A stretch of 8,047 bases of DNA from Coliplasma sp045538555 (GTDB lineage: Bacteria; Bacillota; Clostridia; Oscillospirales; CAG-382), in assembly GCA_045538555.1 (NCBI GenBank), contig JAZSRP010000015.1:1-8047 (forward strand), read 5' to 3'. Both the position numbers and the translations under genes were made by a program. Positions within the stretch are counted from its first letter, which is position 1. Each line of letters begins with the position of its first letter. Of the stretch, positions 1 to 4,660 are shown piece by piece. A model generated the notes under the pieces. The model had not been told where the DNA came from. It searched no databases and was given only the letters and a program-made list of their open reading frames with translations.

Positions 1-456
1 TTGAAATGCCTTAGATCCAAGATTTACGTATGCGGAATAATTGACGTAGCAACAAGGCGCATTGTTGGCTGGAGTATTGCAAGGAATCAGACACAGAAGT
101 TAGTGCAAGATGCCTTAGAAATGGCAATAGGGAGAAATCCCGTGAGACCCGATGGAGCCGTTTATCATAGTGATAGAGGCTGTCAATACACAGCCCGAAA
201 AACAAAGCAGCTTGTTGAGAAAAACGGGTTTCGTAAGAGTATGTCGCGACCAGGAACACCGAGCGACAATCAACCGATCGAGAGTTTTTGGAAAACTCTC
301 GAATGTGAGATGGCTGATATCAGCCATCTCACATTCGAGGATGCATCAAGAGCTATTGTTGATTACATCGAACTCTACTACAACTCAGAAAGGCTACATT
401 CTGGTATCGGTTATTATATCCCAAATCAATTTTTAACTCTTTTATCTGTCCATTAA
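1..456 (+). CDS. IS3-family transposase (OrfB), C-terminal part
   Basis: This is the C-terminal half of a DDE transposase of the IS3 family (rve integrase core), which catalyses strand cleavage and transfer for its own insertion sequence. The frame is open to the window edge. The first codon, TTG, reads best as an internal leucine rather than a start, because family members have a TDITY-type motif with the first catalytic aspartate just upstream of this point, so that residue should lie off-window. Visible landmarks are IIDVATRRIVGW (about residues 13-24), the second catalytic Asp in YHSDRG (D58), the catalytic Glu in PIESFWKTL (E94), giving the expected D-35-E spacing, and the usual tail YNSERLHSGIGYYIPNQF. 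The gene ends in TAA at 454-456 with no visible frameshift. A perfect 42-bp palindrome lies inside it at codons 100-113. Family assignment is firm. Whether the whole element is intact cannot be judged. Confidence 0.93.
   Translation: MKCLRSKIYVCGIIDVATRRIVGWSIARNQTQKLVQDALEMAIGRNPVRPDGAVYHSDRGCQYTARKTKQLVEKNGFRKSMSRPGTPSDNQPIESFWKTLECEMADISHLTFEDASRAIVDYIELYYNSERLHSGIGYYIPNQFLTLLSVH
298..339. repeat. Perfect 42-bp palindrome inside the transposase gene
   Basis: The two 21-nt arms are exact reverse complements with no spacer. The centre is GAT|ATC between 318 and 319, and the outer ends are CTCGAATG and CATTCGAG. The palindrome spans exactly 14 codons in frame, so both strands encode the same peptide, LECEMADISHLTFE, in mirrored register. 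Pairing stops at T297/G340. The reading frame runs through it into normal family sequence. Confidence 0.97.
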
Positions 457-475
457 TCTTGACAAGTTTCAAATA

Positions 476-504
476 TCCTCGGAACAAGTCCGAGGAATTT
501 TTTT
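476..504 (+). terminator. Rho-independent terminator after the transposase
   Basis: An 8-bp GC-rich stem TCCTCGGA/TCCGAGGA (476-483 and 489-496) with a 5-nt loop is followed by A and seven T (498-504). It lies 20 bp after the transposase stop and upstream of the next promoter, so it insulates the lipoprotein gene from IS transcription. Confidence 0.85.
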
Positions 505-525
505 GAGTTGCGGTACCGAAAGAGA

Positions 526-554
526 TTGACTTTGCTTTTATAATAATATATAAT
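526..554 (+). promoter_or_regulatory. Sigma-70-type promoter for the lipoprotein gene at 580
   Basis: TTGACT (526-531), a 17-bp spacer and a perfect TATAAT (549-554). The predicted start of transcription is near 561, about 20 nt before the ATG at 580. A strong Shine-Dalgarno, AGGGGG (567-572), precedes that start codon. Confidence 0.85.
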
Positions 555-579
555 GACAATATAATCAGGGGGTGTTATA

Positions 580-1134
580 ATGATACTCAAACGTTTCTTG
601 TCGTTGATTTTGTTATCATCTTTTTTCCTGCTTTTTGGATGCACAAACCTTATGTCTTTTCTTACAGACGACGGCTGGTGGATCGATTACTCAGCTTTTC
701 AAAGCAGATTCGATAAACTACCCGACAGCATCACCGCTTCCTCTTGGAAAGCCGATCAACAAGATAACAGCAACACTATTCACAGCCGCATTTTATCATG
801 TGACGATAAACAATGCGAACACATTTTGAAAATCACCGTAAATCCCAACGGAAAAATTATAAACGCAGCTCTGCAAAACACGAAAGCGAATAGCAACGAT
901 GACTGCTTTGCAGAAATTTCATTCCATATGTTTTGCTCTATGGGATTTAATGACAAAGACGCAAAAGGCAATATGCCATTTAAGGATATAGACCATTTTT
1001 ATGCCTATTTTGACAATTTCACGCACAGTGACACAGAACAGTCTATGAGTGTAAACAACCATAAAGTAAAATACACATATCAGGACGACAGCAAAACGCA
1101 ACACTTTAATATTTTCAATATGAGAAGTGAATGA
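580..1134 (+). CDS. Small lipoprotein of unknown function
   Basis: A 184-residue predicted lipoprotein. The N-terminus has a short charged segment (MILKR), a hydrophobic stretch (about residues 6-19) and a lipobox LFGC placing the lipidated cysteine at C21. The mature protein would therefore be anchored on the outer face of the cytoplasmic membrane. The rest is hydrophilic with several Asp, Asn and Lys residues, a CDDKQC segment near residues 72-77 and no motif I can assign. The start is well supported: AGGGGG ends 7 bp before the ATG, and a near-consensus promoter lies just upstream. The gene stands alone between the IS terminator and a hairpin at 1167-1192 that probably ends its transcript. 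The position between an IS end and tRNA debris suggests accessory DNA. That is inference, and I do not recognise the family. Confidence 0.82.
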   Translation: MILKRFLSLILLSSFFLLFGCTNLMSFLTDDGWWIDYSAFQSRFDKLPDSITASSWKADQQDNSNTIHSRILSCDDKQCEHILKITVNPNGKIINAALQNTKANSNDDCFAEISFHMFCSMGFNDKDAKGNMPFKDIDHFYAYFDNFTHSDTEQSMSVNNHKVKYTYQDDSKTQHFNIFNMRSE

Positions 1135-1166
1135 ATCAAGTCAACGCTTGAAACAGAACTAAAGAA

Positions 1167-1192
1167 AAACAGCACCCAAAAGGGTGCTGTTT
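1167..1192. terminator. Bidirectional terminator hairpin, probably once the tRNA-fMet terminator
   Basis: An 11-bp stem AAACAGCACCC/GGGTGCTGTTT with an AAAA loop. On the minus strand the hairpin runs into TTTTTCTTT and lies directly after the CCA end of the tRNA-fMet fragment at 1198-1242, so it reads as the native terminator of that tRNA. On the plus strand it is followed by CGTTTT and can also end the transcript of the lipoprotein gene at 580-1134. Confidence 0.85.
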
Positions 1193-1197
1193 CGTTT

Positions 1198-1242
1198 TGG
1201 TTGCGGGAGCAGGATTTGAACCTACGACCTCCGGGTTATGAG
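1198..1242 (-). pseudogene. 3' half of an initiator tRNA-fMet gene (possible attachment-site copy)
   Basis: The 45 nt match the 3' half of the intact tRNA-fMet at 2515-2590 in 43 of 45 positions. The only differences are two adjacent bases in the acceptor region (1207-1208 versus 2524-2525). The match runs from the CCA end through the T arm and variable region to the first base of the anticodon loop (CTCATAA in tRNA sense), then stops abruptly. The 5' half is missing, so it cannot make a tRNA. Breakage exactly at the anticodon loop is typical of tRNA attachment sites of tyrosine recombinases (family knowledge). That this is such a site is inference. Confidence 0.88.
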
Positions 1243-1394
1243 TAAATGTACTATTGATTTTGTTCTGTTTTTTATCAAATTGTTTTATTTTTGTATTCCA
1301 CAACACAGCTAAATGTATTGCCGTTGGCGTCTGCATTGGTGTCTAATCTATTGTATTGTACAATTGATTAATTAGACTTTTCAAGGGTTTTCTT
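1243..1394. other. AT-rich spacer without genes
   Basis: No supportable coding region. It holds an inverted repeat GTCTAAT (1341-1347) / ATTAGAC (1371-1377) enclosing the palindrome ATTGTACAAT (1355-1364). It lies between two truncated tRNA 3' ends and is more AT-rich than the block that follows. Confidence 0.6.
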
Positions 1395-1418
1395 TGGTTG
1401 TGGGAGCCGGATTTGAAC
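1395..1418 (-). pseudogene. Short tRNA-fMet-like 3' end (T loop, acceptor and CCA only)
   Basis: In tRNA sense it starts at the T loop (GTTCAAATCC) and runs through an acceptor strand TCCCACA to ACCA. It matches the fragment at 1198-1221 in 22 of 24 positions. Upstream in tRNA sense, the expected T-stem partner strand is absent (GAGTG cannot pair with CCGGC), so the break lies at the T arm. It is a remnant and not a functional tRNA. Confidence 0.75.
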
Positions 1419-1583
1419 ACTCCGTCCGTTTGCGGTGCCCGAAAAAATCTGCACATCCGTAGGTGCGCCGTTTTTTCGACCGCTGTACCCAAAACTCCTC
1501 GCTGTATCCGCCGCCATCACGTGTTCCCCAAAACTCTCTTCGTTCGTTTCGGGGACCCCTATGCGGCGCTTCGGAGTTTTGAC

Positions 1584-1626
1584 CTCCGAAACCCGTGGGT
1601 CGTCGGTTCACTAAGTTTCAGAACCA
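1584..1626 (+). pseudogene. Degenerate tRNA 3'-half-like sequence, opposite orientation
   Basis: Read on the plus strand it gives CTCCGAA, then ACCCG, then a T-arm-like GTCGTCGGTTCA, then a divergent stretch ending in AACCA. The part AACCCG..GGTCGT.GGTTCA matches tRNA-fMet in 18 of 21 positions. The following AACCAAAACGAAA and terminator match what follows the fragment at 1198-1242. CTCCGAA would fit a tRNA-Arg(CCG) anticodon loop, so the parent tRNA is uncertain. The T-stem 3' strand and acceptor are not pairable, so it is not functional. Confidence 0.55.
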
Positions 1627-1630
1627 AAAC

Positions 1631-1660
1631 GAAAACAGCACCATACCGGGTGCTGTTTTC
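1631..1660 (+). terminator. Terminator hairpin related to the one at 1167-1192
   Basis: A 12-bp stem GAAAACAGCACC/GGTGCTGTTTTC with loop ATACCG is followed by ATTTTGG. The stem sequence repeats that at 1167-1192, and both follow a tRNA-like CCA and the spacer AAACGAAA. The two terminators are therefore inverted copies relative to their tRNA fragments. Confidence 0.75.
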
Positions 1661-1911
1661 ATTTTGGCACGTCGAACCGATTTAGATATCAGCGTTGGAA
1701 CTATTCGATAATTTTTGATTTATCGAACAGTTGGCTAAACTGAAATTTTGCAATTTATCTAACTGTTCTGCATATTTTTATGCCAATTTTTTGTACCGGA
1801 GAAGTTTTATATTTTGAATTTAAAATAGTCTACTTCTCACGAGCCTATATATTTCCATTCTTTTCATCAGCTTACAGTTCTTCAAGGTCATATATGCCGA
1901 ATAGGGATAGT
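1661..1911. other. AT-rich non-coding stretch with hairpins
   Basis: I see no gene here. Three inverted repeats stand out. One is a 13-bp stem with one mismatch (1699-1711 with 1720-1732; AACTATTCGATAA/TTATCGAACAGTT), fully paired with a G-U wobble in minus-strand RNA. The second is GAACAGTT (1725-1732) with AACTGTTC (1761-1768). The third is GAGAAGT (1799-1805) with ACTTCTC (1832-1838), enclosing TATTTT/AAAATA. The last could end the minus-strand transcript of the lipoprotein gene at 1912, but it has no clear T run. Confidence 0.55.
1673..1694 (+). repeat. 22-bp inverted repeat, left copy
   Basis: Matches the reverse complement of 2487-2508 in 20 of 22 positions, with the exact core CGATTTAGATATC. 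The right copy sits directly downstream (minus sense) of the intact tRNA-fMet. The left copy sits just after the terminator of the tRNA-like fragment at 1584-1626. Confidence 0.75.
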
Positions 1912-2256
1912 TTAGAATTCTGACAGCGCGTACATAGAGTTATTTGAACTCATACGAAGTTTAACATCGTGTTCCGGCATGGTGAATCTGATTGCAAAAC
2001 CTTTTCTGTCCTCATAGCTGACACTAAGTCTTTCGTCGTCCAGATAAAAACAGTAGTCGGTATCAGTGGCAATATATGGATAATATAGTGTAACTTCCTG
2101 ACCAGCCCTGTAGGACGATTTTGCACGTTTATATAAATCTTTTTGTCCGCAATAGTCTACATTATATTTGTTGGCTGAACAGCTGGAAAATAAGCCCATA
2201 AACACACCTCCGATTATAATAAGTATCAGTATCGTAATAATTGTTTTAACCTTCAT
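1912..2256 (-). CDS. Small lipoprotein of unknown function
   Basis: A 114-residue predicted lipoprotein. The N-terminus MKVK is followed by a long Ile/Leu-rich stretch (residues 6-23) and a lipobox-like FSSC with the cysteine at C26. The mature part contains RAGQEVTLYYPYIATDTDYCFYLDD and ends in FTMPEHDVKLRM, a pattern that suggests a small beta-rich domain. I do not recognise a named family. An in-frame ATG 30 bp upstream (2286) is rejected as the start, because the TATAAT at 2275-2280 lies downstream of it and AGGTGG (2261-2266) sits 4 bp before the ATG at 2256. The gene is the only convincing protein gene between the two tRNA-fMet copies (1242-2515), so if that interval is an integrated remnant, this would be its cargo. 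That is inference. Confidence 0.8.
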   Translation of the reverse strand: MKVKTIITILILIIIGGVFMGLFSSCSANKYNVDYCGQKDLYKRAKSSYRAGQEVTLYYPYIATDTDYCFYLDDERLSVSYEDRKGFAIRFTMPEHDVKLRMSSNNSMYALSEF

Positions 2257-2274
2257 ATTACCACCTTTTCCACT

Positions 2275-2303
2275 ATTATAACACAAATATTGTAAATTCG
2301 CAA
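2275..2303 (-). promoter_or_regulatory. Promoter of the 1912-2256 lipoprotein gene
   Basis: On the minus strand: TTGCGA (2298-2303), a 17-bp spacer and a perfect TATAAT (2275-2280). Transcription would begin near 2268, leaving a leader of about 12 nt before the ATG, which contains the AGGTGG ribosome binding site. Confidence 0.7.
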
Positions 2304-2319
2304 TAACATTTATAAAAAC

Positions 2320-2359
2320 AAGAAAAGAGCAGACTTTACGAAAAAATCGTAAAATCCGC
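2320..2359 (-). terminator. Minus-strand terminator-like hairpin
   Basis: Arms 2329-2341 and 2347-2359 pair over 13 bp in minus-strand RNA, two of them G-U wobbles, with a UUUUU loop, followed by TCTTTTCTTGTTTTT. It lies between the tRNA terminator at 2451-2483 and the promoter of the small lipoprotein gene. No coding sequence ends just before it, so it may be a back-up terminator or the relic of a lost gene. Confidence 0.65.
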
Positions 2360-2444
2360 CCTTGATATCTAGGAATTTAGGTCAAGTCCTCCCCGAAAGC
2401 TATTTTCGGCGTAGGATATCTATTGAGTTTCACTTCAAAAAATG

Positions 2445-2483
2445 AGATAAAAAATCCAGTAACCGCTGTGGTTACTGGATTTT
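2445..2483 (-). terminator. Terminator of the tRNA operon
   Basis: A perfect 14-bp stem AAAATCCAGTAACC/GGTTACTGGATTTT (2451-2464 and 2470-2483) with a 5-nt loop. On the minus strand it ends in TTTTTTATCT. It lies 31 bp after the CCA end of tRNA-fMet. Confidence 0.92.
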
Positions 2484-2486
2484 CTG

Positions 2487-2508
2487 CGCCGATATCTAAA
2501 TCGATTCG
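2487..2508 (-). repeat. 22-bp inverted repeat, right copy
   Basis: Reverse complement of 1673-1694 with two mismatches. It fills the gap between the CCA end of tRNA-fMet and the operon terminator. The 8-mer GATATCTA inside it (2491-2498) also occurs at 2364-2371 and 2415-2422. Confidence 0.75.
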
Positions 2509-2514
2509 CATTGT

Positions 2515-2590
<76 letters not shown>

Positions 2591-2627
2591 ATATAATGTT
2601 TGTGTTGATTTCCTTTTTGGAAAAAAT

Positions 2628-2716
2628 TGGTGCCGGAAACCGGGCTTGAACCGGTACGAGATGTTACTCTCACTGGATTTTAAGTCCAGGGCGTCTGCCA
2701 ATTTCGCCATTCCGGC
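2628..2716 (-). tRNA. tRNA-Leu (UAA)
   Basis: An 89-nt class II tRNA with encoded CCA. The acceptor is GCCGGAA/TTCCGGC with discriminator A. The anticodon stem-loop is CTGGA-CTTAAAA-TCCAG (anticodon UAA), followed by a long variable arm, as expected for leucine, and a T arm ACCGG-TTCAAGC-CCGGT. It is the first gene of the minus-strand tRNA operon. Confidence 0.96.
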
Positions 2717-2732
2717 GTCAACCTGCCCGAAT

Positions 2733-2761
2733 ATGTTAGCACAAATAAAAATTGTTGTCAA
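2733..2761 (-). promoter_or_regulatory. Promoter of the tRNA-Leu/tRNA-fMet operon
   Basis: On the minus strand: a perfect TTGACA (2756-2761), a 17-bp spacer and TAACAT (2733-2738). The predicted start of transcription lies about 10 nt before the tRNA-Leu 5' end. Confidence 0.88.
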
Positions 2762-2794
2762 TAGTATTTTAAAAAAATCGTTCCTTATTTTTTG

Positions 2795-2835
2795 TCAAAA
2801 ATCGCGGCTGACACAAAAAATTCTTGCGTCAGCCG
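2795..2835 (-). terminator. Terminator of the solute-binding protein gene
   Basis: An 8-bp stem CGGCTGAC/GTCAGCCG (2805-2812 and 2828-2835), extended inward with a few more pairs. The minus strand continues into CGATTTTTGA. It lies 29 bp after the stop codon of the lipoprotein gene and upstream of the tRNA promoter. Confidence 0.88.
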
Positions 2836-2864
2836 TATTTTTATATCGTTTGTTTTGGAATCAG

Positions 2865-4391
2865 TCAGCTTTTGTTTTTGTTTTCCCGAAATGCATTTAC
2901 CGTTTCTTCAATGGCGGCAATGGTTGCCTGCTCTGCTTTTTCATAGGCGGACACAAAGCTTCCCGCAGGGGCTGTGATCATGTTTGTCACCACTTTTTGC
3001 ATATCGCCCCATCTAAACGTTTCTGCAAGGTCGGGAGTGCGGTTTGCAAATATAATGTCCAGCATCTTCATTGATTCCTCGTCTCTGGTGATCTGGTACT
3101 GTAGTGTCTGTTCATAATAGACGGGAGTGAGCTTTGCCAGAGATACGGCACCCAATGCATCGATGATGAGCCCAAGCTCTGCCAGTTCCTCCTCAGGGGT
3201 GGATGTTGGAACGCACACTGCAGATGCGGACCATGCGCCCACGTTGCTGCAATAATTGCCTTGGTCCGAATCAAACATGGGGCAGGGGAGAACACCAAAA
3301 TCGCTTTCCATATCTCTGATAAGATCAAGGTTCATCAATGCGTTCATGAAAAACAGGCATCTGTCCCCTTTGAATTCGGGAACAATAACTTCTGCCACCG
3401 GCACCGAGCTCATGTTGAAATAATCGTCTGCGCAGATGAACCCGCTTTTCGGATCCTGTAGATAGTCCTGCGCTTTTTGGATCAGCTCCAGCGCCCGCTC
3501 GTTTTTTACAACCAGCTGCGGGTATCCGTTACTGTCGTTTTCGCAGATGTTCTCACCGCCTGTTTTGAGCAGCCAGTATACCATTCCCACCTGACCCGAA
3601 AGTCCGTTTGTGTCTCCGAGATCGCATCTGTTGTTGTGGTTGGTGTCACTGTATACGCTTTTTGCCATCTCAAACATTACGTCCTGAGTCCAGGCATTAT
3701 TATATACCATGTCGTACAAAGAATCGTATCCGTAGGGCTGTGTAATGTGGTAGCTCTCTGCCATTTTTTTGTTAAAAGCCACAAACAGGGTTGCATCACG
3801 ACCAACCACGCCTATATCGCCTGCCGCCATATAGCAGCAGCCGTCAATGGTGAGCGCATCGTTGAATGGCTGACACCACCATTCCCGTTTCAGGTCCACC
3901 ACATCGCCCATGTCGTACAAAAGACCTTCTGCGGCAAGCATGCCGCCCTCAATGAGGCAGGGCATACAAAAGGCGTATTCTGCCGTAAAGCTCATGGCGT
4001 CGGTAACAATCCGCTGATACATATCTCCGCCGTATCGGTTGGTGGTAAAAACCACTTCCTCTTCGATCTTCACTCCCAACCGCTGCTCCACAAGACGCAC
4101 GCACTCCGAAAGTGCGTTGACGGTTGCGGATGCGCTTTCTACAGAAAACAGCGGATTGTTCTCGGGGTTTATCTGATACGAATTTTTTCCTTCAGCAGTG
4201 GCGGTTGTGAGAACACCGATGGTTTTTCCGCCAAGATTGGTTCCCTCGGGTATCTCAAGTCCAAAAAAGGTCTCTGCCTTTGGGGTGTTGTCCGGTGCGC
4301 TTTCATCCTCGCTGCTCTTGCAGGAAGAAAATGGTAGACACAGCAAAAGAACTGTGATCCATAGGGCAAAAAATCTCAACCAAAGCTTCAT
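2865..4391 (-). CDS. Extracellular solute-binding lipoprotein of an ABC transporter (family 1, probably sugar)
   Basis: A 508-residue predicted lipoprotein of the type that captures a substrate, usually a carbohydrate, outside the membrane and passes it to an ABC permease. The signal peptide is MKLWLRFF plus a hydrophobic core, with lipobox FSSC (C24). A Ser/Glu/Asp-rich linker follows. The start is supported by AAGGCGG about 8 bp upstream and a perfect promoter. Near residues 249-260, DTNHNNRCDLGD has the D-x-N-x-N-x(3)-D-x(2)-D spacing of a calcium-binding loop, seen in several clostridial binding proteins of this kind. Family assignment rests on length, lipoprotein architecture and overall pattern, so substrate is unknown. 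No permease or ATPase gene is adjacent: tRNAs lie downstream and dapA diverges upstream, making it an orphan binding protein here. It has many cysteines for an exported protein, compatible with an anaerobic host. Confidence 0.85.
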   Translation of the reverse strand: MKLWLRFFALWITVLLLCLPFSSCKSSEDESAPDNTPKAETFFGLEIPEGTNLGGKTIGVLTTATAEGKNSYQINPENNPLFSVESASATVNALSECVRLVEQRLGVKIEEEVVFTTNRYGGDMYQRIVTDAMSFTAEYAFCMPCLIEGGMLAAEGLLYDMGDVVDLKREWWCQPFNDALTIDGCCYMAAGDIGVVGRDATLFVAFNKKMAESYHITQPYGYDSLYDMVYNNAWTQDVMFEMAKSVYSDTNHNNRCDLGDTNGLSGQVGMVYWLLKTGGENICENDSNGYPQLVVKNERALELIQKAQDYLQDPKSGFICADDYFNMSSVPVAEVIVPEFKGDRCLFFMNALMNLDLIRDMESDFGVLPCPMFDSDQGNYCSNVGAWSASAVCVPTSTPEEELAELGLIIDALGAVSLAKLTPVYYEQTLQYQITRDEESMKMLDIIFANRTPDLAETFRWGDMQKVVTNMITAPAGSFVSAYEKAEQATIAAIEETVNAFRENKNKS

Positions 4392-4441
4392 ATCCGTTGC
4401 CGCCTTTCAAAAAATAATAAATTATTTTGGTCAGCACAAAA

Positions 4442-4470
4442 ATTATATCTTTTTTTGCAAAACTTGTCAA
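4442..4470 (-). promoter_or_regulatory. Perfect consensus promoter of the solute-binding protein gene
   Basis: On the minus strand: TTGACA (4465-4470), a 17-bp A-rich spacer and TATAAT (4442-4447). Both hexamers and the spacing match the sigma-70/sigma-A consensus exactly. The leader is about 45 nt with no obvious regulatory structure. Confidence 0.92.
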
Positions 4471-4573
4471 CAAAAAACGGTTTGTTTCTCCCCGGGCACT
4501 CAAAACGGCTTTTAAAAAATTATGGTAATGCGCCAGCGTGATAAAATGTTGAAAAAAAAATACACAAAAAGGT

Positions 4574-4602
4574 TTGACATTTTGTATCTGCAGTGATAGA
4601 AT
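4574..4602 (+). promoter_or_regulatory. Promoter of dapA-dapB
   Basis: A perfect TTGACA (4574-4579), a 17-bp spacer and TAGAAT (4597-4602). Transcription would start near 4609, giving a leader of about 52 nt. A small inverted repeat ATACA-TGG-TGTAT (4601-4613) overlaps the -10/+1 region and could be an operator, although the evidence is weak. Confidence 0.88.
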
Positions 4603-4633
4603 ACATGGTGTATATATATGTGATTTTTTTGTT

Positions 4634-4653
4634 GCGATTCAATCGCGAAAGGA
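4634..4653 (+). promoter_or_regulatory. Inverted repeat and ribosome binding site in the dapA leader
   Basis: GCGATT-C-AATCGC (4634-4646) is a perfect inverted repeat immediately before the Shine-Dalgarno AAAGGA (4648-4653). The stretch 4638-4652 matches 6566-6580 upstream of citrate synthase in 13 of 15 positions, including the ribosome binding site. It could be an operator or merely a shared leader sequence. Confidence 0.45.
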
Positions 4654-4660
4654 AATAACC

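Larger units (their letters stand above)
1..471 (+). mobile_element. Right end of an IS3-family insertion sequence (partial)
   Basis: The transposase gene is followed within 15 bp by CTTGACAAGTTTCA, ending at 471. This is the kind of sequence expected at an IS3-family right terminus, which ends in CA and often carries a TTGAC -35-like motif. The left end, OrfA and the first half of OrfB lie before the window. The exact right boundary is inferred from motif style only, since neither the matching left inverted repeat nor a target duplication can be seen. Confidence 0.5.
1395..1626. repeat. GC-rich structured block with tRNA-3'-end-like inverted termini
   Basis: This 232-bp block is much more GC-rich than its flanks. 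It begins with a minus-strand tRNA 3' end (TGGTTG) and ends with a plus-strand one (AACCA). Adding flanking bases gives a TTTGGTT/AACCAAA terminal inverted repeat at 1393-1399 and 1622-1628. Inside are two long stem-loops. The first (1432-1483) pairs GCGGT/ACCGC, CGAAAAAA/TTTTTTCG and GCAC/GTGC. The second (1490-1581) pairs CAAAACTCC/GGAGTTTTG, CGCCGC/GCGGCG and CCCC/GGGG. Open frames exist on both strands, but they start or end inside tRNA remnants, lack ribosome binding sites and show no protein-like pattern. It could be a small non-autonomous repeat, a structured RNA or scrambled tRNA debris. Confidence 0.6.

Noticed and set aside
1326..1334. GGCGTCTGC, shared with tRNA-Leu (2690-2698), as a tRNA-Leu fragment
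   Set aside because: Only nine bases match exactly and the surroundings do not fit a tRNA arm, so this may be chance.
1398..1685. Possible 95-residue protein on the plus strand, and a 76-residue one on the minus strand (1381-1611)
   Set aside because: Both frames run through tRNA remnants and terminator hairpins. No ribosome binding site precedes either, and the peptide pieces near the ends are translations of tRNA tails.
2646..3074. 142-codon open frame on the plus strand
   Set aside because: It crosses tRNA-Leu, the tRNA promoter and a terminator, then runs antisense into the solute-binding protein gene.
3477..4337. 286-codon open frame on the plus strand
   Set aside because: It is antisense to the well-supported solute-binding protein gene, has no ribosome binding site or promoter, and shows no recognisable protein pattern.
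4603..4660. Lysine riboswitch in front of dapA
   Set aside because: The leader from the predicted transcription start is only about 52 nt, far too short for the lysine aptamer, and no terminator or anti-terminator pair is visible.
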